Below are positions 1 through 7,904 of a stretch of DNA of 8,958 nucleotides, one piece after another. The translations under genes and the position numbers were made by a program. The stretch lies in assembly GCA_013297585.1 (NCBI GenBank), contig JAAFHG010000135.1, positions 1 through 8,958 of the forward strand, given 5' to 3'. The stretch is from Chitinophagales bacterium (GTDB taxonomy: Bacteria; Bacteroidota; Bacteroidia; Chitinophagales; Chitinophagaceae). The stretch's first letter is position 1. Every line of letters begins with the position of its first letter. The notes under the pieces were generated by a model, which did no database searches, was not told where the DNA came from, and worked only from the letters and a program-made list of their open reading frames with translations.

Positions 1-827
1 ACACTTACTTTAGTGGGTTTTGTATCGCCTACTTTTATAAACTCGCTCGTTTCTAGTACACGTAGTAGCTTGCTTTGTAGGTCAATGTGCATTTCGCCTA
101 TCTCATCTAAAAACAAAGTGCCTGTGCTTGCTTCTTCAATTAAACCCTTTTTATCTTTTACAGCACCAGTAAAAGCACCTGCTTTGTGGCCAAATATTTC
201 GCTCTCAAGCAATTCTTTGCCAAAAGCACTACAGTTTAACGCCATAAAAGGCTTGCCTGCTCGCTTGCTGCCATTGTGTATGGCTTGTGCAAATACTTCT
301 TTACCCGTACCAGTTTCGCCTAATAATAAAACGGTGGCTTCGGTAGGTGCAACACGTTTGGCTAGGTTAATGGCGTCTTGTATCATGGTGGCTTCACCTA
401 AAATACTGTCAAAGCCATAGCGCTTACCCACTTGTTCTTCAAGCTGTTGTATGCGTTTTTGTAGGGTGGCTTTTTCAAGCGCTCTATTTACCAGCGGAAT
501 AATTTTATGGTTGTCATCGCCTTTAATAATATAGTCAAAAGCGCCATTACGCATGGCTTGTACACCATCGGCAATATTACCGTAGGCAGTTAGCAGTATC
601 ACTTCTACACTTGGATATTTGGGCTTAATGGTAGCAATAAATTCTACGCCATTACCATCGGGCAGTTTTACATCGCACAGTATTACGTCTATAGGCTTTT
701 GTGCCAATTGCTTTTGGCCATCCTTAAGGTTGGCAGCTTCTACTACGTCAAAACCTTCTGCCTTAATGATTCTAGCAAGTAAGCCACGCAATTTGTCTTC
801 GTCATCTATTATTAATACTGTTTTCAA
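1..827 (-). CDS. Sigma-54-dependent response regulator, NtrC family (C-terminus cut by window edge)
   Basis: This is a cytoplasmic transcription activator of a two-component system: a sensor kinase phosphorylates the receiver, and the AAA+ domain then drives sigma-54 RNA polymerase to open its promoter. 275 residues are visible. The receiver (1-115) has acidic residues D8, D9 and E10, phospho-acceptor D52 in CDVKLPDG, T80 and K102 (DYIIKGDD). A coiled linker follows (116-135). The AAA+ domain begins near 138, with Walker A GETGTGKE (170-177), the sigma-54 contact loop GAFTGA (217-222) and Walker B TLFLDE (237-242). The rest of the AAA+ domain and the helix-turn-helix lie beyond position 1. 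The reading frame has no ATG upstream: TAA is followed by KYSS and then TTG, so TTG at 827 is the likely start and gives the normal receiver beginning MKTVLIIDDED. No kinase gene is visible, so its signal and targets are unknown. Confidence 0.95.
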   Translation of the reverse strand, partial: MKTVLIIDDEDKLRGLLARIIKAEGFDVVEAANLKDGQKQLAQKPIDVILCDVKLPDGNGVEFIATIKPKYPSVEVILLTAYGNIADGVQAMRNGAFDYIIKGDDNHKIIPLVNRALEKATLQKRIQQLEEQVGKRYGFDSILGEATMIQDAINLAKRVAPTEATVLLLGETGTGKEVFAQAIHNGSKRAGKPFMALNCSAFGKELLESEIFGHKAGAFTGAVKDKKGLIEEASTGTLFLDEIGEMHIDLQSKLLRVLETSEFIKVGDTKPTKVS

Positions 828-846
828 ACTGCTGTATTTTTAGGTT

Positions 847-854
847 CAAAAATA
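847..854 (-). promoter_or_regulatory. Candidate Bacteroidota -7 promoter box for the response regulator
   Basis: On the minus strand this reads TATTTTTG, a full match to the Bacteroidota primary-sigma -7 consensus TAnnTTTG. It lies 19 nt upstream of the TTG start, which would give a leader of roughly a dozen bases. No good -33 TTTG sits at the expected spacing, and such an AT-rich 8-mer can occur by chance. Confidence 0.3.
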
Positions 855-1251
855 ACAAGGTCGCCTGATAAGTTGTAGAACATAAGATAAAGAAGCTTTG
901 TTTATGTAAAAGTTGCTTTAAAACTCACTTAGCATTAAAGTCTTCGTATTGGCAAGAAAAAGCAATATGGAAAATATCTATACCTGTACTATTATCTACT
1001 ATTTCAAGGTGTCATTTTGCCAATGGCAAAAAAAAAGGAGGTTTTGGTTGCTGCCAAAGGTGGCTTTATTTTTCGTAACTATAGCGCATATTACGCTGGT
1101 AATTTAAGGAGAGTTAAATTGTATTTTATAATATTAAAACATGTTAACTTTCTTTCATCATTTGCAAATAGTATCGGCTAAAATTTAAGACGCATTATTT
1201 TGCCTTTTCCATAGATACCTAGTTCTTTTTTACAAATAATCTAAAATAAAT

Positions 1252-1278
1252 TCTGCGTCATCAGCGAAATCTGCGATA
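1252..1278. repeat. Three tandem 9-bp units TCWGCGnnA
   Basis: Three consecutive 9-mers, TCTGCGTCA, TCAGCGAAA and TCTGCGATA, share TCWGCG at positions 1-6 and A at position 9. They sit 13 bp downstream of the stop of the CBS-type gene (on its minus strand). From memory, similar TCTGCG-rich strings occur between genes in some bacterial genomes, so this may be one copy of a dispersed element. Only this copy is visible in the window. Confidence 0.5.
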
Positions 1279-1290
1279 ACCCAATCACTC

Positions 1291-2646
1291 TTACTTAGCC
1301 AAGCTATGTATCACATCGTATTTGGTAACAATGTGGTAGTTACCACTATCATCTTTGGCTAATACTGCACCGTTTTCTTTGGTAATTAAGCTGCCAAGTT
1401 TTTCTACAGGCGTTAAAAAATCTACAATGGCAGGTGCTGCTTCCATCACACTTTCAACTGTGGCGTTTTTAAGTTCTGGGTTGCTAAATATTTTCTGAAA
1501 CAAACCGCCTTCACTTAAACTGCCTACAAGCTCATTATTGCGCAATACTGGTATTTGTTCAATATCATATTTCTTCATCAATTCAACGGCTTCAGAAACT
1601 GTATTAGAAGGTTCTACGGTAATTAATTTTTGTCCAGCACGACCGCTTACAATGTCTTTAAAGGTTTTTACTTCTAAAAAGCCTCTTTCCATCATCCATT
1701 GGTCGTTATATATTTTACCTACATAACGGCTGCCATGGTCGTGAAAAATACACACCACCACATCGTCTTTAGTAAGGCTAGCTTTCAACTGCATTAAGCC
1801 TTGAATACAGCTACCAGCGCTATAACCACAAAACAAACCTTCTTCTTTGGCTATTTTTCTAGCCATTACTGCACCGTCTTTATCAGTAACTTGTACAAAC
1901 TCGTCTATCACGCTCATATCGTAGTTCTGCGGTACAAAATCTTCACCAAAACCTTCAGAAATATATGGGTGAACAAAGCCCATATCTATATTGCCTGTTT
2001 TAAAATAATTGGTCAGCAACGAGCCATACACATCTACCGCCCATATTTTGATATTGGGATTTTTTTCTTTTAAATACATAGCCGTACCAGTAATAGTGCC
2101 GCCAGTGCCAGCAGTACACACAAGGTGTGTAATTTTACCCTCAGTTTGTGCCCATATTTCAGGGCCAGTGCTTTCGTAATGCGCTTGTCTATTAGCAAGG
2201 TTATCGTACTGATTCATGTACATACTATTGGGCACTTCTTTACCCAAACGCTTAGCAACACTGTAATAACTACGTGGGTCTTCAGGCAACACATTGGTTG
2301 GGCATACAATTACTTCAGCACCTACAGCTTTTAAAATGTCAGCTTTTTCTTTGCTTTGTTTATCAGTGGTTACAAAAATGCATTTGTAACCTTTTACACA
2401 AGCTGCAAGCGCTAAACCCATACCAGTATTGCCGCTTGTACCTTCTATAATAGTGCCGCCGGGCTTCAATTTGCCTTCTTGCTCGGCTACTTCTACCATT
2501 TTTAAAGCCATCCGGTCTTTAATAGAATTGCCCGGGTTGAAATAGTCAACCTTAGCCAAAACAGTTGCAGGAATATCTTTGGTAATTTTATTTAACTTAA
2601 TTAATGGCGTATTGCCTATTGTTTCTAGTACATTGTTCAGCCACAT
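1291..2646 (-). CDS. Cystathionine beta-synthase-type PLP enzyme with CBS-domain pair
   Basis: This is a fold-type II PLP enzyme (451 aa, cytoplasmic) that most likely condenses serine or a related donor with homocysteine to form cystathionine in transsulfuration. The catalytic domain is 1-325. PLP lysine K43 lies in NSIKDRM, the substrate/carboxylate loop is TSGNTG (70-75), the PLP-phosphate loop is GTGGT (180-184), and the serine facing the pyridine nitrogen lies in GYSAGS (274-279). The segment SEGFGEDFVP (230-239) and the block 302-323, with RYVGKIYND and QWMMERGF, resemble eukaryotic CBS more than plain cysteine synthase. Two CBS motifs follow (about 328-387 and 395-450), which in this family bind adenosyl ligands and control activity. 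There is no heme-binding N-terminal extension. The ATG start gives a normal N-terminus (LETIGNTPLIKL). No gamma-lyase gene is nearby, so an O-acetylserine-type cysteine synthase reaction cannot be fully excluded. Confidence 0.93.
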   Translation of the reverse strand: MWLNNVLETIGNTPLIKLNKITKDIPATVLAKVDYFNPGNSIKDRMALKMVEVAEQEGKLKPGGTIIEGTSGNTGMGLALAACVKGYKCIFVTTDKQSKEKADILKAVGAEVIVCPTNVLPEDPRSYYSVAKRLGKEVPNSMYMNQYDNLANRQAHYESTGPEIWAQTEGKITHLVCTAGTGGTITGTAMYLKEKNPNIKIWAVDVYGSLLTNYFKTGNIDMGFVHPYISEGFGEDFVPQNYDMSVIDEFVQVTDKDGAVMARKIAKEEGLFCGYSAGSCIQGLMQLKASLTKDDVVVCIFHDHGSRYVGKIYNDQWMMERGFLEVKTFKDIVSGRAGQKLITVEPSNTVSEAVELMKKYDIEQIPVLRNNELVGSLSEGGLFQKIFSNPELKNATVESVMEAAPAIVDFLTPVEKLGSLITKENGAVLAKDDSGNYHIVTKYDVIHSLAK

Positions 2647-2668
2647 AAAAACTAACGTTTGTTTGTTG

Positions 2669-2676
2669 CAAATGTA
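2669..2676 (-). promoter_or_regulatory. Candidate -7 promoter box for the CBS-type gene
   Basis: The minus strand reads TACATTTG, a full match to the Bacteroidota -7 consensus TAnnTTTG. It lies 22 nt before the ATG at 2646, giving a leader of about 15 nt. A TTG at 2694-2692 could be a -33 element, but the 15-nt spacer is shorter than the usual 19 or so. The 181-bp gap is shared with the divergent transglutaminase-like gene, for which I found no convincing box. Confidence 0.4.
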
Positions 2677-2827
2677 GTGTTTTGGCTATGCCAATAGTAT
2701 AGTAGTATTATAAATATGTAGTTTTAAAACTTAATTTCATAATCAACTAATTAAAGGCTAATTTCAGCCATTGTGTAGTACCTAATGTTAATACATGTTG
2801 GGTAAAATGGGTTAATAAAAAAGAATT

Positions 2828-3679
2828 ATGACGTTTAAAGTGTTTAGCGAATTAAGTTACAAAGTGTATATGCCAAGTACCTTTTTGTTTAATATAGAAG
2901 CGGCACAAAACAACGGACAAACGATTATTGAAGAGCAATTAACCACCAATATCGCTTGCGAATTAGAAACTTTGGTATCGCCATTGGGTATTAGATTTAT
3001 ACGTACTACTATTAAAGAGCCGCAAGATTTTATTGTAACGTACAGTGCTACTGTAACTACGCATCATCAATTAATAGACGAGCAACACACTGATGCTTTT
3101 ACTGCATTAAGTAATATTCAGCCAGAAGTATTGCCTTATTTATTTCCAAGTAGGTACTGCCAAAGCGATAAGTTGCAACGTTTTGCTAGCCAAATGTTTG
3201 GCAATTTGGTAGGTGATTATGCAAAAGTGGTAAGTATTTGTGATTGGATTTATTATAATATTGAGTACTTGCTAGGTAGTAGTACTTCCTACACGTCTGC
3301 CATAGATACCATGAGTGAAAGGGCAGGGGTTTGTAGAGATTTTGCCCATTTAGGCATTGCATTATGCCGTGCAAGTGGTATACCTGCACGATATTTTACT
3401 GGTTATGCCTATCAATTGCAGCCAGCAGATTTTCATGCTTGTTTTGAAGCCTTTATTAATGGTAAGTGGCTATTTTTTGACGCAACTAGAATGATACCTA
3501 CCAATGGCTTAATAAAAATTGCTAGCGGCTTAGATGCTTCTGATACTGCGGTTACCAATATTTTCGGTAGTACTTTTTGTAATTACATAACTGTAGGTTG
3601 CGTATTGGTTGATGATGCAGTATTTAAGCCTTTTAATGCTTGGGAAAATATCGATATGGCTTTAAGTTATGGGGAGTAA
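2828..3679 (+). CDS. Transglutaminase-like (cysteine protease fold) family protein
   Basis: 283 aa with the transglutaminase-core domain in the C-terminal two thirds and a beta-rich N-terminal domain (about 1-95) as in bacterial transglutaminase-like proteins. The catalytic triad is intact: C169 in RAGVCRDFAHL, H203 in DFHACFEAF and D218 in WLFFDATR. The GIPARYFTGY stretch (184-193) between Cys and His is also typical. Such proteins act as amidases, peptidases or transglutaminases on protein or peptide amides; the substrate cannot be read from sequence. There is no signal peptide or transmembrane segment, so it is probably cytoplasmic. The ATG at 2828 follows an A-rich stretch (aataaaaaagaatt), which fits a Bacteroidota start. 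It is transcribed divergently from the CBS-type gene. A decayed transposase begins 45 nt after the stop, and no U-tailed terminator is seen. Confidence 0.88.
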   Translation: MTFKVFSELSYKVYMPSTFLFNIEAAQNNGQTIIEEQLTTNIACELETLVSPLGIRFIRTTIKEPQDFIVTYSATVTTHHQLIDEQHTDAFTALSNIQPEVLPYLFPSRYCQSDKLQRFASQMFGNLVGDYAKVVSICDWIYYNIEYLLGSSTSYTSAIDTMSERAGVCRDFAHLGIALCRASGIPARYFTGYAYQLQPADFHACFEAFINGKWLFFDATRMIPTNGLIKIASGLDASDTAVTNIFGSTFCNYITVGCVLVDDAVFKPFNAWENIDMALSYGE

Positions 3680-3702
3680 ATATTTTGTTACCTGTTTTAA
3701 TA

Positions 3703-3721
3703 GTGTTATTTAATTTAACAC
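3703..3721. other. Small inverted repeat between the transglutaminase-like gene and the transposase remnant
   Basis: GTGTTA and TAACAC (6 bp, loop TTTAATT) face each other just after the transglutaminase-like gene and end 3 nt before the presumed old start codon of the transposase remnant. There is no U-run on either side, so it is not a good intrinsic terminator. It may be part of the old IS leader. Confidence 0.3.
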
Positions 3722-3723
3722 AA

Positions 3724-4277
3724 ATAAATAATCTATTAAAAATTTACTTCCACGTCTGTGAAAAATATAAAGCACAACGCCATAGCAACAGCCGTCAGCA
3801 ACAAGGAATTATTACAGATGAAGCGTTGATAACTATTTATCTTTTTTGTGTTGCTTATGAATGAATATATAATATTAAATATGTATATATTCGCAAACAC
3901 ATAAAAAATCATTGGTTTTCTTGGTTTCCTTTGCTGCTATCGTATCAAGCATTTAATGCCCAATTGAACAACTTATGTGATGCCTTTCCTATCCTCCTTA
4001 TTGATTTTATGAGCCATGTTTCGATAAGTTCTGATAGCCTTAAAATCCTATTGGGTGATTCTTTGCCAGTGGTAACCTGTTCGCACAAAAGAGCATGAAA
4101 AGACGCCAAAGGGCTTACCGATAAAGGCTTTTGTGCCACTAAGAACCTGCATTACTATGGCGTCAAGTTGCATTTATTAGCTTGAGAAGACCTTCTGCCG
4201 TTCCACTACCACAGTATATAGAAGTTACCCCAGCAAGTATCCACGACCTAACGGCTTCAAGAAATATTTTTTGGGAT
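3724..4277 (+). pseudogene. Decayed IS982-like DDE transposase, truncated and frameshifted
   Basis: Read in one frame from 3724, the plus strand gives a recognisable transposase: INNLLKIYFHVCEKY, ITDEALITIYLFCVAYE, WFPLLLSYQAFNAQLNN, ILLGDSLPVVTCSHKRA, GLTDKGFCATKNLHYYGVKL and, after a shift, PLPQYIEVTPASIHDLTASR. This matches the layout of IS982-type (DDE_Tnp_1_3-like) transposases: N-terminal helix domain, first Asp in GDSLPV (codon 4057-4059) and second Asp in HDLTA (codon 4245-4247). Damage: ATA at 3724 where ATG is expected; TGA at 3862-3864; TGA at 4096-4098 (RAGK to RA-stop, one base change); and one base lost between 4184 and 4185, since TG[G]AGAAGA would restore AWRRPSAVPLPQ. About 185 codons remain of the roughly 280-300 expected, and the last third with the third acidic residue is gone. 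Similarity stops 4 nt before the stop of the convergent barrel gene. The family name is from memory of motifs. Confidence 0.85.
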
Positions 4278-4280
4278 TTT

Positions 4281-6986
4281 TTAAAATTTATACCCCAAAC
4301 TAAACAATCCAACAAATGGTGTTAAAGCAAAATTTTGAACCACGTTTTGTGTACTACTAGCATTGTTTGTACTAAACCCATCTGTATTAAGCATATTTCG
4401 CAATAGTAAATTTGCATGCATTTTAGTACTAATGTTGTATCTAAATTTTACATCTAAAAACTGTATATGGCGCAGTGGCTGATTATATGATTGATTGGTA
4501 AGATAATCATGCTGAATATCTAAAAACCACTTTTTATGCAGTTTAAGTTCTATTGTAGTATTCGTTAGCCAATCTTGACTAGTAAAACTATTATCAAATA
4601 ATCCTTTAACAATAGATTGTTGTTTACTTGTAGCATAAGCTACTGCAGTATTGATGTTAAACCATTTGTTCCAATTGGTGCTAAACCTAAGTTCTGTTTT
4701 TACAGATGTACTAGTATTTGTAGTAAGTACATCGTTGGTATTACTAAACGATTGATGATAATTGGGATTGATTTTAAGCTTCAACCAACTTTTAAGCGCT
4801 ACCAAATTCTTTTCAATTTCAATTTGGCTGTACAAGTTATTAACATTGTTATTGTAAAATGGCTCTAGATTGTAAAAAGCATATAATCCTCTACCTGTAA
4901 AATTGCTATTGTAAATATTAGGTGATTTATTGTAGTTGGCTGAAATATTCAAAATTATTTTCTTTCCAGTCGGGTCATAAAATCGGTAATACATACCTAG
5001 TTCGTAGCCACGCTGTATATTTACGGTATTTGTACCACTAGAAATAGCGTTAATACCTGTAAAATATGAGGCTTTATTTAGTTGGTCTAGCCTTGGCAAC
5101 TCTACGTTTAAACTGCCATTTAGCATTATAAATTGTGTAGTGGTTATATTATAGCCTACGTTTACACTTGGCAATACTACGGTTTTATCGTTTGTAATGC
5201 GATTATCTAACACACCATGGTTGTATTGTACATGCTTTATTTTGGTTGATACATCGATTTTCAATTTTCTACTAAACTCATTTTCTACATTTAATGCTAG
5301 TTCGTTTTCGTTGTAATCAATTTGTTGCTTTAATAAAAATTCATTGGGTAGTAGTGATGCCGCATTGTTGTTGTCTACTACAGATGCATCACTAGTAGGC
5401 GTTACGTTTTTAAATGTACTGCTATATGTAATATTAATTTGGGTGCGCTTTAATTTCTTAAACCATGTTGCCCCTATGTAATGTGTTTTTTGATGGTAAG
5501 CTAGGTTTTGTACTAGTTGCTTGCTAGCATTGGTTATTTTGAATACCGTATCTAAAAGTGGATTGTTAAACATATAATTACTACTATTTGTACTATTTTG
5601 GTAAGCATAGTTAAGATTAAGGTAGCTAGTGGCATTTAAAACCATCACATGTGTAAGCATGGCATTTACCTGTTTAGTAGTATTGTTAATTTGCTGTTGT
5701 AAGGGGTTATTTTGAAAAAAGCCGTTGCCAATATGTTGGTTGTTATTATTTCTTACAAAATAGTAGGCTCTCGTTTGGTGATGTTTGTTCCAATTAAAAG
5801 ATAGTTCGCCTTCGCTAAAAAAGTATTGGTTCTTTTTTTGAATACTGCTTTGTTCGTTGACTATTGTAGAAATTACTGTATTTAAATAGGTGGTAGTGTT
5901 ATTATAACGCTGCAAAAAATTATCCTGCAAAAAGGCATAATTATTTTTGAATAGTATTTTTTTTGCTGGTTTTATCAGCAAATTACTACTGATTAATTGG
6001 CTATTATTATCAAAAATTCGGCTAGAATTAATGTTCATTGGTTCTAAATTGTAAATACCAATTGGTGTGGTAATATTATCTATGCGTGTAGGGTATTGTA
6101 TATTATTGTTGTAGGATGCACTATTTTCACTACTAAGCCCATATAGTTTTTGAGCTATAAAACCAATTTGGTTTTTATTACCTAAGGTTACACCTTTTAC
6201 CCTTTTACTCAGTGTGGTATTGCTTAGTTTGGCATTTATTAAGTTGCTTTTTGGTGCGTAACCTATTTGTGCTTCGCCAAAATTTCTTAACCCAATTTTC
6301 TTGTATTTTAGGTTTACCACCGTTTGGTCGCCACCTACTAGCGAACTCTCTAGCTTACTTGTATTTTTATAATGTTCTATCACCTCTACCTTATCTAAGC
6401 CATTTGTACTGGCATTGTTTATTAAATTGCCGTAGCTACGTCCAAATAAATCATCATCCTCAACCAAAACTGCAGAAATATATTTGCCATTAAAAGTCAT
6501 GCTACCAGTTTCATCTATATGAAAGCCGGGTAATTTTTTTAGTAAATCGGCAATATTGCTTTCGTTGCCTTTGGCAAATGCAGCTACTTTAAAGCTAGTG
6601 GTATCGCCTCGCTTGGTAATAGACCTATCTGCTATTACATGAACTTCTGGCAACTCTTTAGAAAGCGGTGTAATGATAAATTGTTTGGGTGCATTTATAA
6701 GGCTATCTGTTACTAGCAAATTATAGGTTTCGTAGCCTACAAAGCTTATTTGCAAGTATATTGGGTAAGTAACCGTAGGTACTGTAACTAAAAATTTGCC
6801 TTCGGTATTTGTGAAGGCAAATTTTTTGACAACACCATCTGTATCGCTTGTAACAATTTTTACTGTGGCATTAGCTATGGGTTCTAATTTGGGGTTTACA
6901 ACTATACCATTGATGCTTTTATTGGTTACTTGCGAAAACGCAAATATTGGAAAAAGTACAATAAGCAGTGAGAGAATACGCAACAT
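4281..6986 (-). CDS. TonB-receptor-like outer-membrane beta-barrel protein with N-terminal carboxypeptidase-regulatory-like domain
   Basis: 901 aa, exported to the outer membrane. Signal peptide 1-18 (cleavage near FAFS/Q19). A carboxypeptidase-regulatory-like beta-sandwich spans about 24-106 (NGIVVNPKLEPIANATV and later ISFVGYETY). A plug-like domain spans about 113-232 with ADLLKKLPGFHIDETG (146-161), FNGKYISAVLVEDDDLFGR and LDKVEVIEHYKN. The remainder is a long Asn-rich barrel ending in aromatic FSLGYKF, the C-terminal Phe expected for barrel assembly. The ATG start lies 4 nt past the stop of the upstream GLPGLI gene, so the two are almost certainly co-transcribed and probably translationally coupled. 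Barrels of this subgroup are, to my knowledge, often encoded beside GLPGLI genes. I see no clear TonB box, so TonB dependence and substrate are unknown. A transposase remnant abuts the 3' end, and no terminator is visible there. Confidence 0.88.
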   Translation of the reverse strand: MLRILSLLIVLFPIFAFSQVTNKSINGIVVNPKLEPIANATVKIVTSDTDGVVKKFAFTNTEGKFLVTVPTVTYPIYLQISFVGYETYNLLVTDSLINAPKQFIITPLSKELPEVHVIADRSITKRGDTTSFKVAAFAKGNESNIADLLKKLPGFHIDETGSMTFNGKYISAVLVEDDDLFGRSYGNLINNASTNGLDKVEVIEHYKNTSKLESSLVGGDQTVVNLKYKKIGLRNFGEAQIGYAPKSNLINAKLSNTTLSKRVKGVTLGNKNQIGFIAQKLYGLSSENSASYNNNIQYPTRIDNITTPIGIYNLEPMNINSSRIFDNNSQLISSNLLIKPAKKILFKNNYAFLQDNFLQRYNNTTTYLNTVISTIVNEQSSIQKKNQYFFSEGELSFNWNKHHQTRAYYFVRNNNNQHIGNGFFQNNPLQQQINNTTKQVNAMLTHVMVLNATSYLNLNYAYQNSTNSSNYMFNNPLLDTVFKITNASKQLVQNLAYHQKTHYIGATWFKKLKRTQINITYSSTFKNVTPTSDASVVDNNNAASLLPNEFLLKQQIDYNENELALNVENEFSRKLKIDVSTKIKHVQYNHGVLDNRITNDKTVVLPSVNVGYNITTTQFIMLNGSLNVELPRLDQLNKASYFTGINAISSGTNTVNIQRGYELGMYYRFYDPTGKKIILNISANYNKSPNIYNSNFTGRGLYAFYNLEPFYNNNVNNLYSQIEIEKNLVALKSWLKLKINPNYHQSFSNTNDVLTTNTSTSVKTELRFSTNWNKWFNINTAVAYATSKQQSIVKGLFDNSFTSQDWLTNTTIELKLHKKWFLDIQHDYLTNQSYNQPLRHIQFLDVKFRYNISTKMHANLLLRNMLNTDGFSTNNASSTQNVVQNFALTPFVGLFSLGYKF

Positions 6987-6990
6987 TGAT

Positions 6991-7788
6991 TTAGTTTATT
7001 GGTTTTTTGCCATTTTCTATGTCTTTTACCATTTGTTTTATCATGTTGTCGTGTGCTTCTCGTGATTTTTTGTTTGATTCATTTACAAGTGTTATCCATT
7101 CGCTGCTCTTTCTTGGCAGCGTTTGCGCATCACTTTTAAAGGTTGGAACTACACCTTTGTAAGGTGTTAGTATTTCTATGGCTTCATAACCATAAGTTTG
7201 GTTTGGGTTACTTACTTTTAGTATTAAACCTGGTAAGCCTCTAAAATCACGAGGGCCAGCATTATACGGCAACTTTGTAGTAAACCAAGCTGTGTACTTT
7301 TCATTTTTATAATTGATGGTAGCTTTTTGGCATTGATAACCCATAAAAGTTTCTATTTCATCTAAAATATCCCAACTATTCATAGTAGGTAATGTATCAA
7401 CAACAACAACGTATTTTTTCAGCCCATCTAAAAAATTAGCAGTCTTTTTTGTATCCGTATTATATTCCTGAGTTTCAACATCAACTGGTGTTTTTTTTGC
7501 TTGATCTGCTATATCAGTTACAAACTCGTTGAATTCTTTATTGTATTTTACAGTATCAGTCTGCGTTGTTTGAACCCCATTAATAATTACAGGAAAGCCA
7601 TTCATAAACTGCGCTTTATAGTTTGGTATACTGATAGAAATATAATGATTATTATAAAACCAATAGCTATGGGTGCCAAGATTTGTATTATATTCCTTGT
7701 ACTTAACTGCACATAACGTGGTGTTTTGTGCGGTTGCTAAAAAAACAATAGAAAGTAGTTGGATGAAGATAAGTGCTGTGTATTTCAT
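6991..7788 (-). CDS. GLPGLI family secreted protein, copy 1
   Basis: 265 aa, exported; family of unknown biochemical function, widespread in Bacteroidota. A signal peptide spans 1-20 (MKYTALIFIQLLSIVFLATA), followed by Q21. The defining motif GLPGLI is at 184-189 (PRDFRGLPGLILKV), preceded by the family's core block around GYQCQKA and YTAWFTTKLPYNAGP. Two cysteines in the mature protein, C26 and C153, occur at the same positions in copy 2 and could form a disulfide. The C-terminal 30 residues are charged and probably helical. An in-frame ATG at 7836 would add 16 residues, but the start at 7788 gives a proper signal peptide and aligns exactly with copy 2. The gap to the downstream barrel gene is 4 nt. 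By eye it is about 78% identical to copy 2, so the two are tandem duplicates. A periplasmic or surface partner of the barrel is likely but inferred. Confidence 0.92.
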   Translation of the reverse strand: MKYTALIFIQLLSIVFLATAQNTTLCAVKYKEYNTNLGTHSYWFYNNHYISISIPNYKAQFMNGFPVIINGVQTTQTDTVKYNKEFNEFVTDIADQAKKTPVDVETQEYNTDTKKTANFLDGLKKYVVVVDTLPTMNSWDILDEIETFMGYQCQKATINYKNEKYTAWFTTKLPYNAGPRDFRGLPGLILKVSNPNQTYGYEAIEILTPYKGVVPTFKSDAQTLPRKSSEWITLVNESNKKSREAHDNMIKQMVKDIENGKKPIN

Positions 7789-7904
7789 GGTTGGTTGAAA
7801 AGCTTTACCAATGAGATTCATTATTAGTAACGCCAATTTTCTAATATTGACTAGATATTTAAGCAGTAATATTTAAAAATCGTATATATAGTTTGCAACA
7901 TTAC

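Larger units (their letters stand above)
828..1290. other. Intergenic region of 463 bp without a convincing gene
   Basis: Both flanking genes are on the minus strand, so this holds the end of the CBS-type gene's transcript and the promoter of the response regulator. Visible structure: a 7-bp inverted repeat TTTTGCC/GGCAAAA with a 3-base loop (1015-1031), followed by a run of A; a small GCCA/TGGC hairpin (1053-1064) followed by TTTATTTTT on the plus strand; an AT-rich nested inverted repeat with GTTAA/TTAAC outer arms (1113-1148); and a 9-bp periodic repeat at 1252-1278. The only small reading frame of note is a plus-strand ATG at 967 running to TAA at 1105-1107 (46 aa, basic middle, hydrophobic C-terminal half). 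It has no recognised family or promoter. No tRNA or riboswitch fold is apparent. Confidence 0.6.

Noticed and set aside
13..843. Plus-strand ORFs at 13-420 and 619-843
   Set aside because: They are shadows of the minus-strand response regulator, which has all catalytic motifs.
942..970. Possible sigma-54 promoter (TGGCA...GC) near 950-963
   Set aside because: The GG-to-GC spacing is one base short of the sigma-54 -24/-12 arrangement and the -12 half lacks TTGC.
1053..1073. Plus-strand terminator-like hairpin GCCA/TGGC followed by TTTATTTTT
   Set aside because: The stem is only 4 bp and no supported plus-strand gene ends upstream of it.
967..1107. 46-codon plus-strand ORF starting ATG at 967, with a basic middle and a hydrophobic C-terminal half
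   Set aside because: No recognised family, no promoter box at usable distance, strand opposite to both neighbours, and it contains a run of nine A. It is kept only as a note in the intergenic entry.
3640..3864. 74-codon plus-strand ORF overlapping the end of the transglutaminase-like gene
   Set aside because: The first part is out-of-frame transglutaminase-like DNA and spacer. The part from 3724 is the N-terminus of the decayed transposase, so it is not a separate gene.
3945..4139. 64-codon minus-strand ORF
   Set aside because: It is antisense to the transposase remnant, whose plus-strand frame gives clear family motifs over the same bases.
7789..7836. Upstream extension of GLPGLI copy 1 to an ATG at 7836
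   Set aside because: It would place 16 extra residues before a well-formed signal peptide. Copy 2 starts at the position equivalent to 7788.
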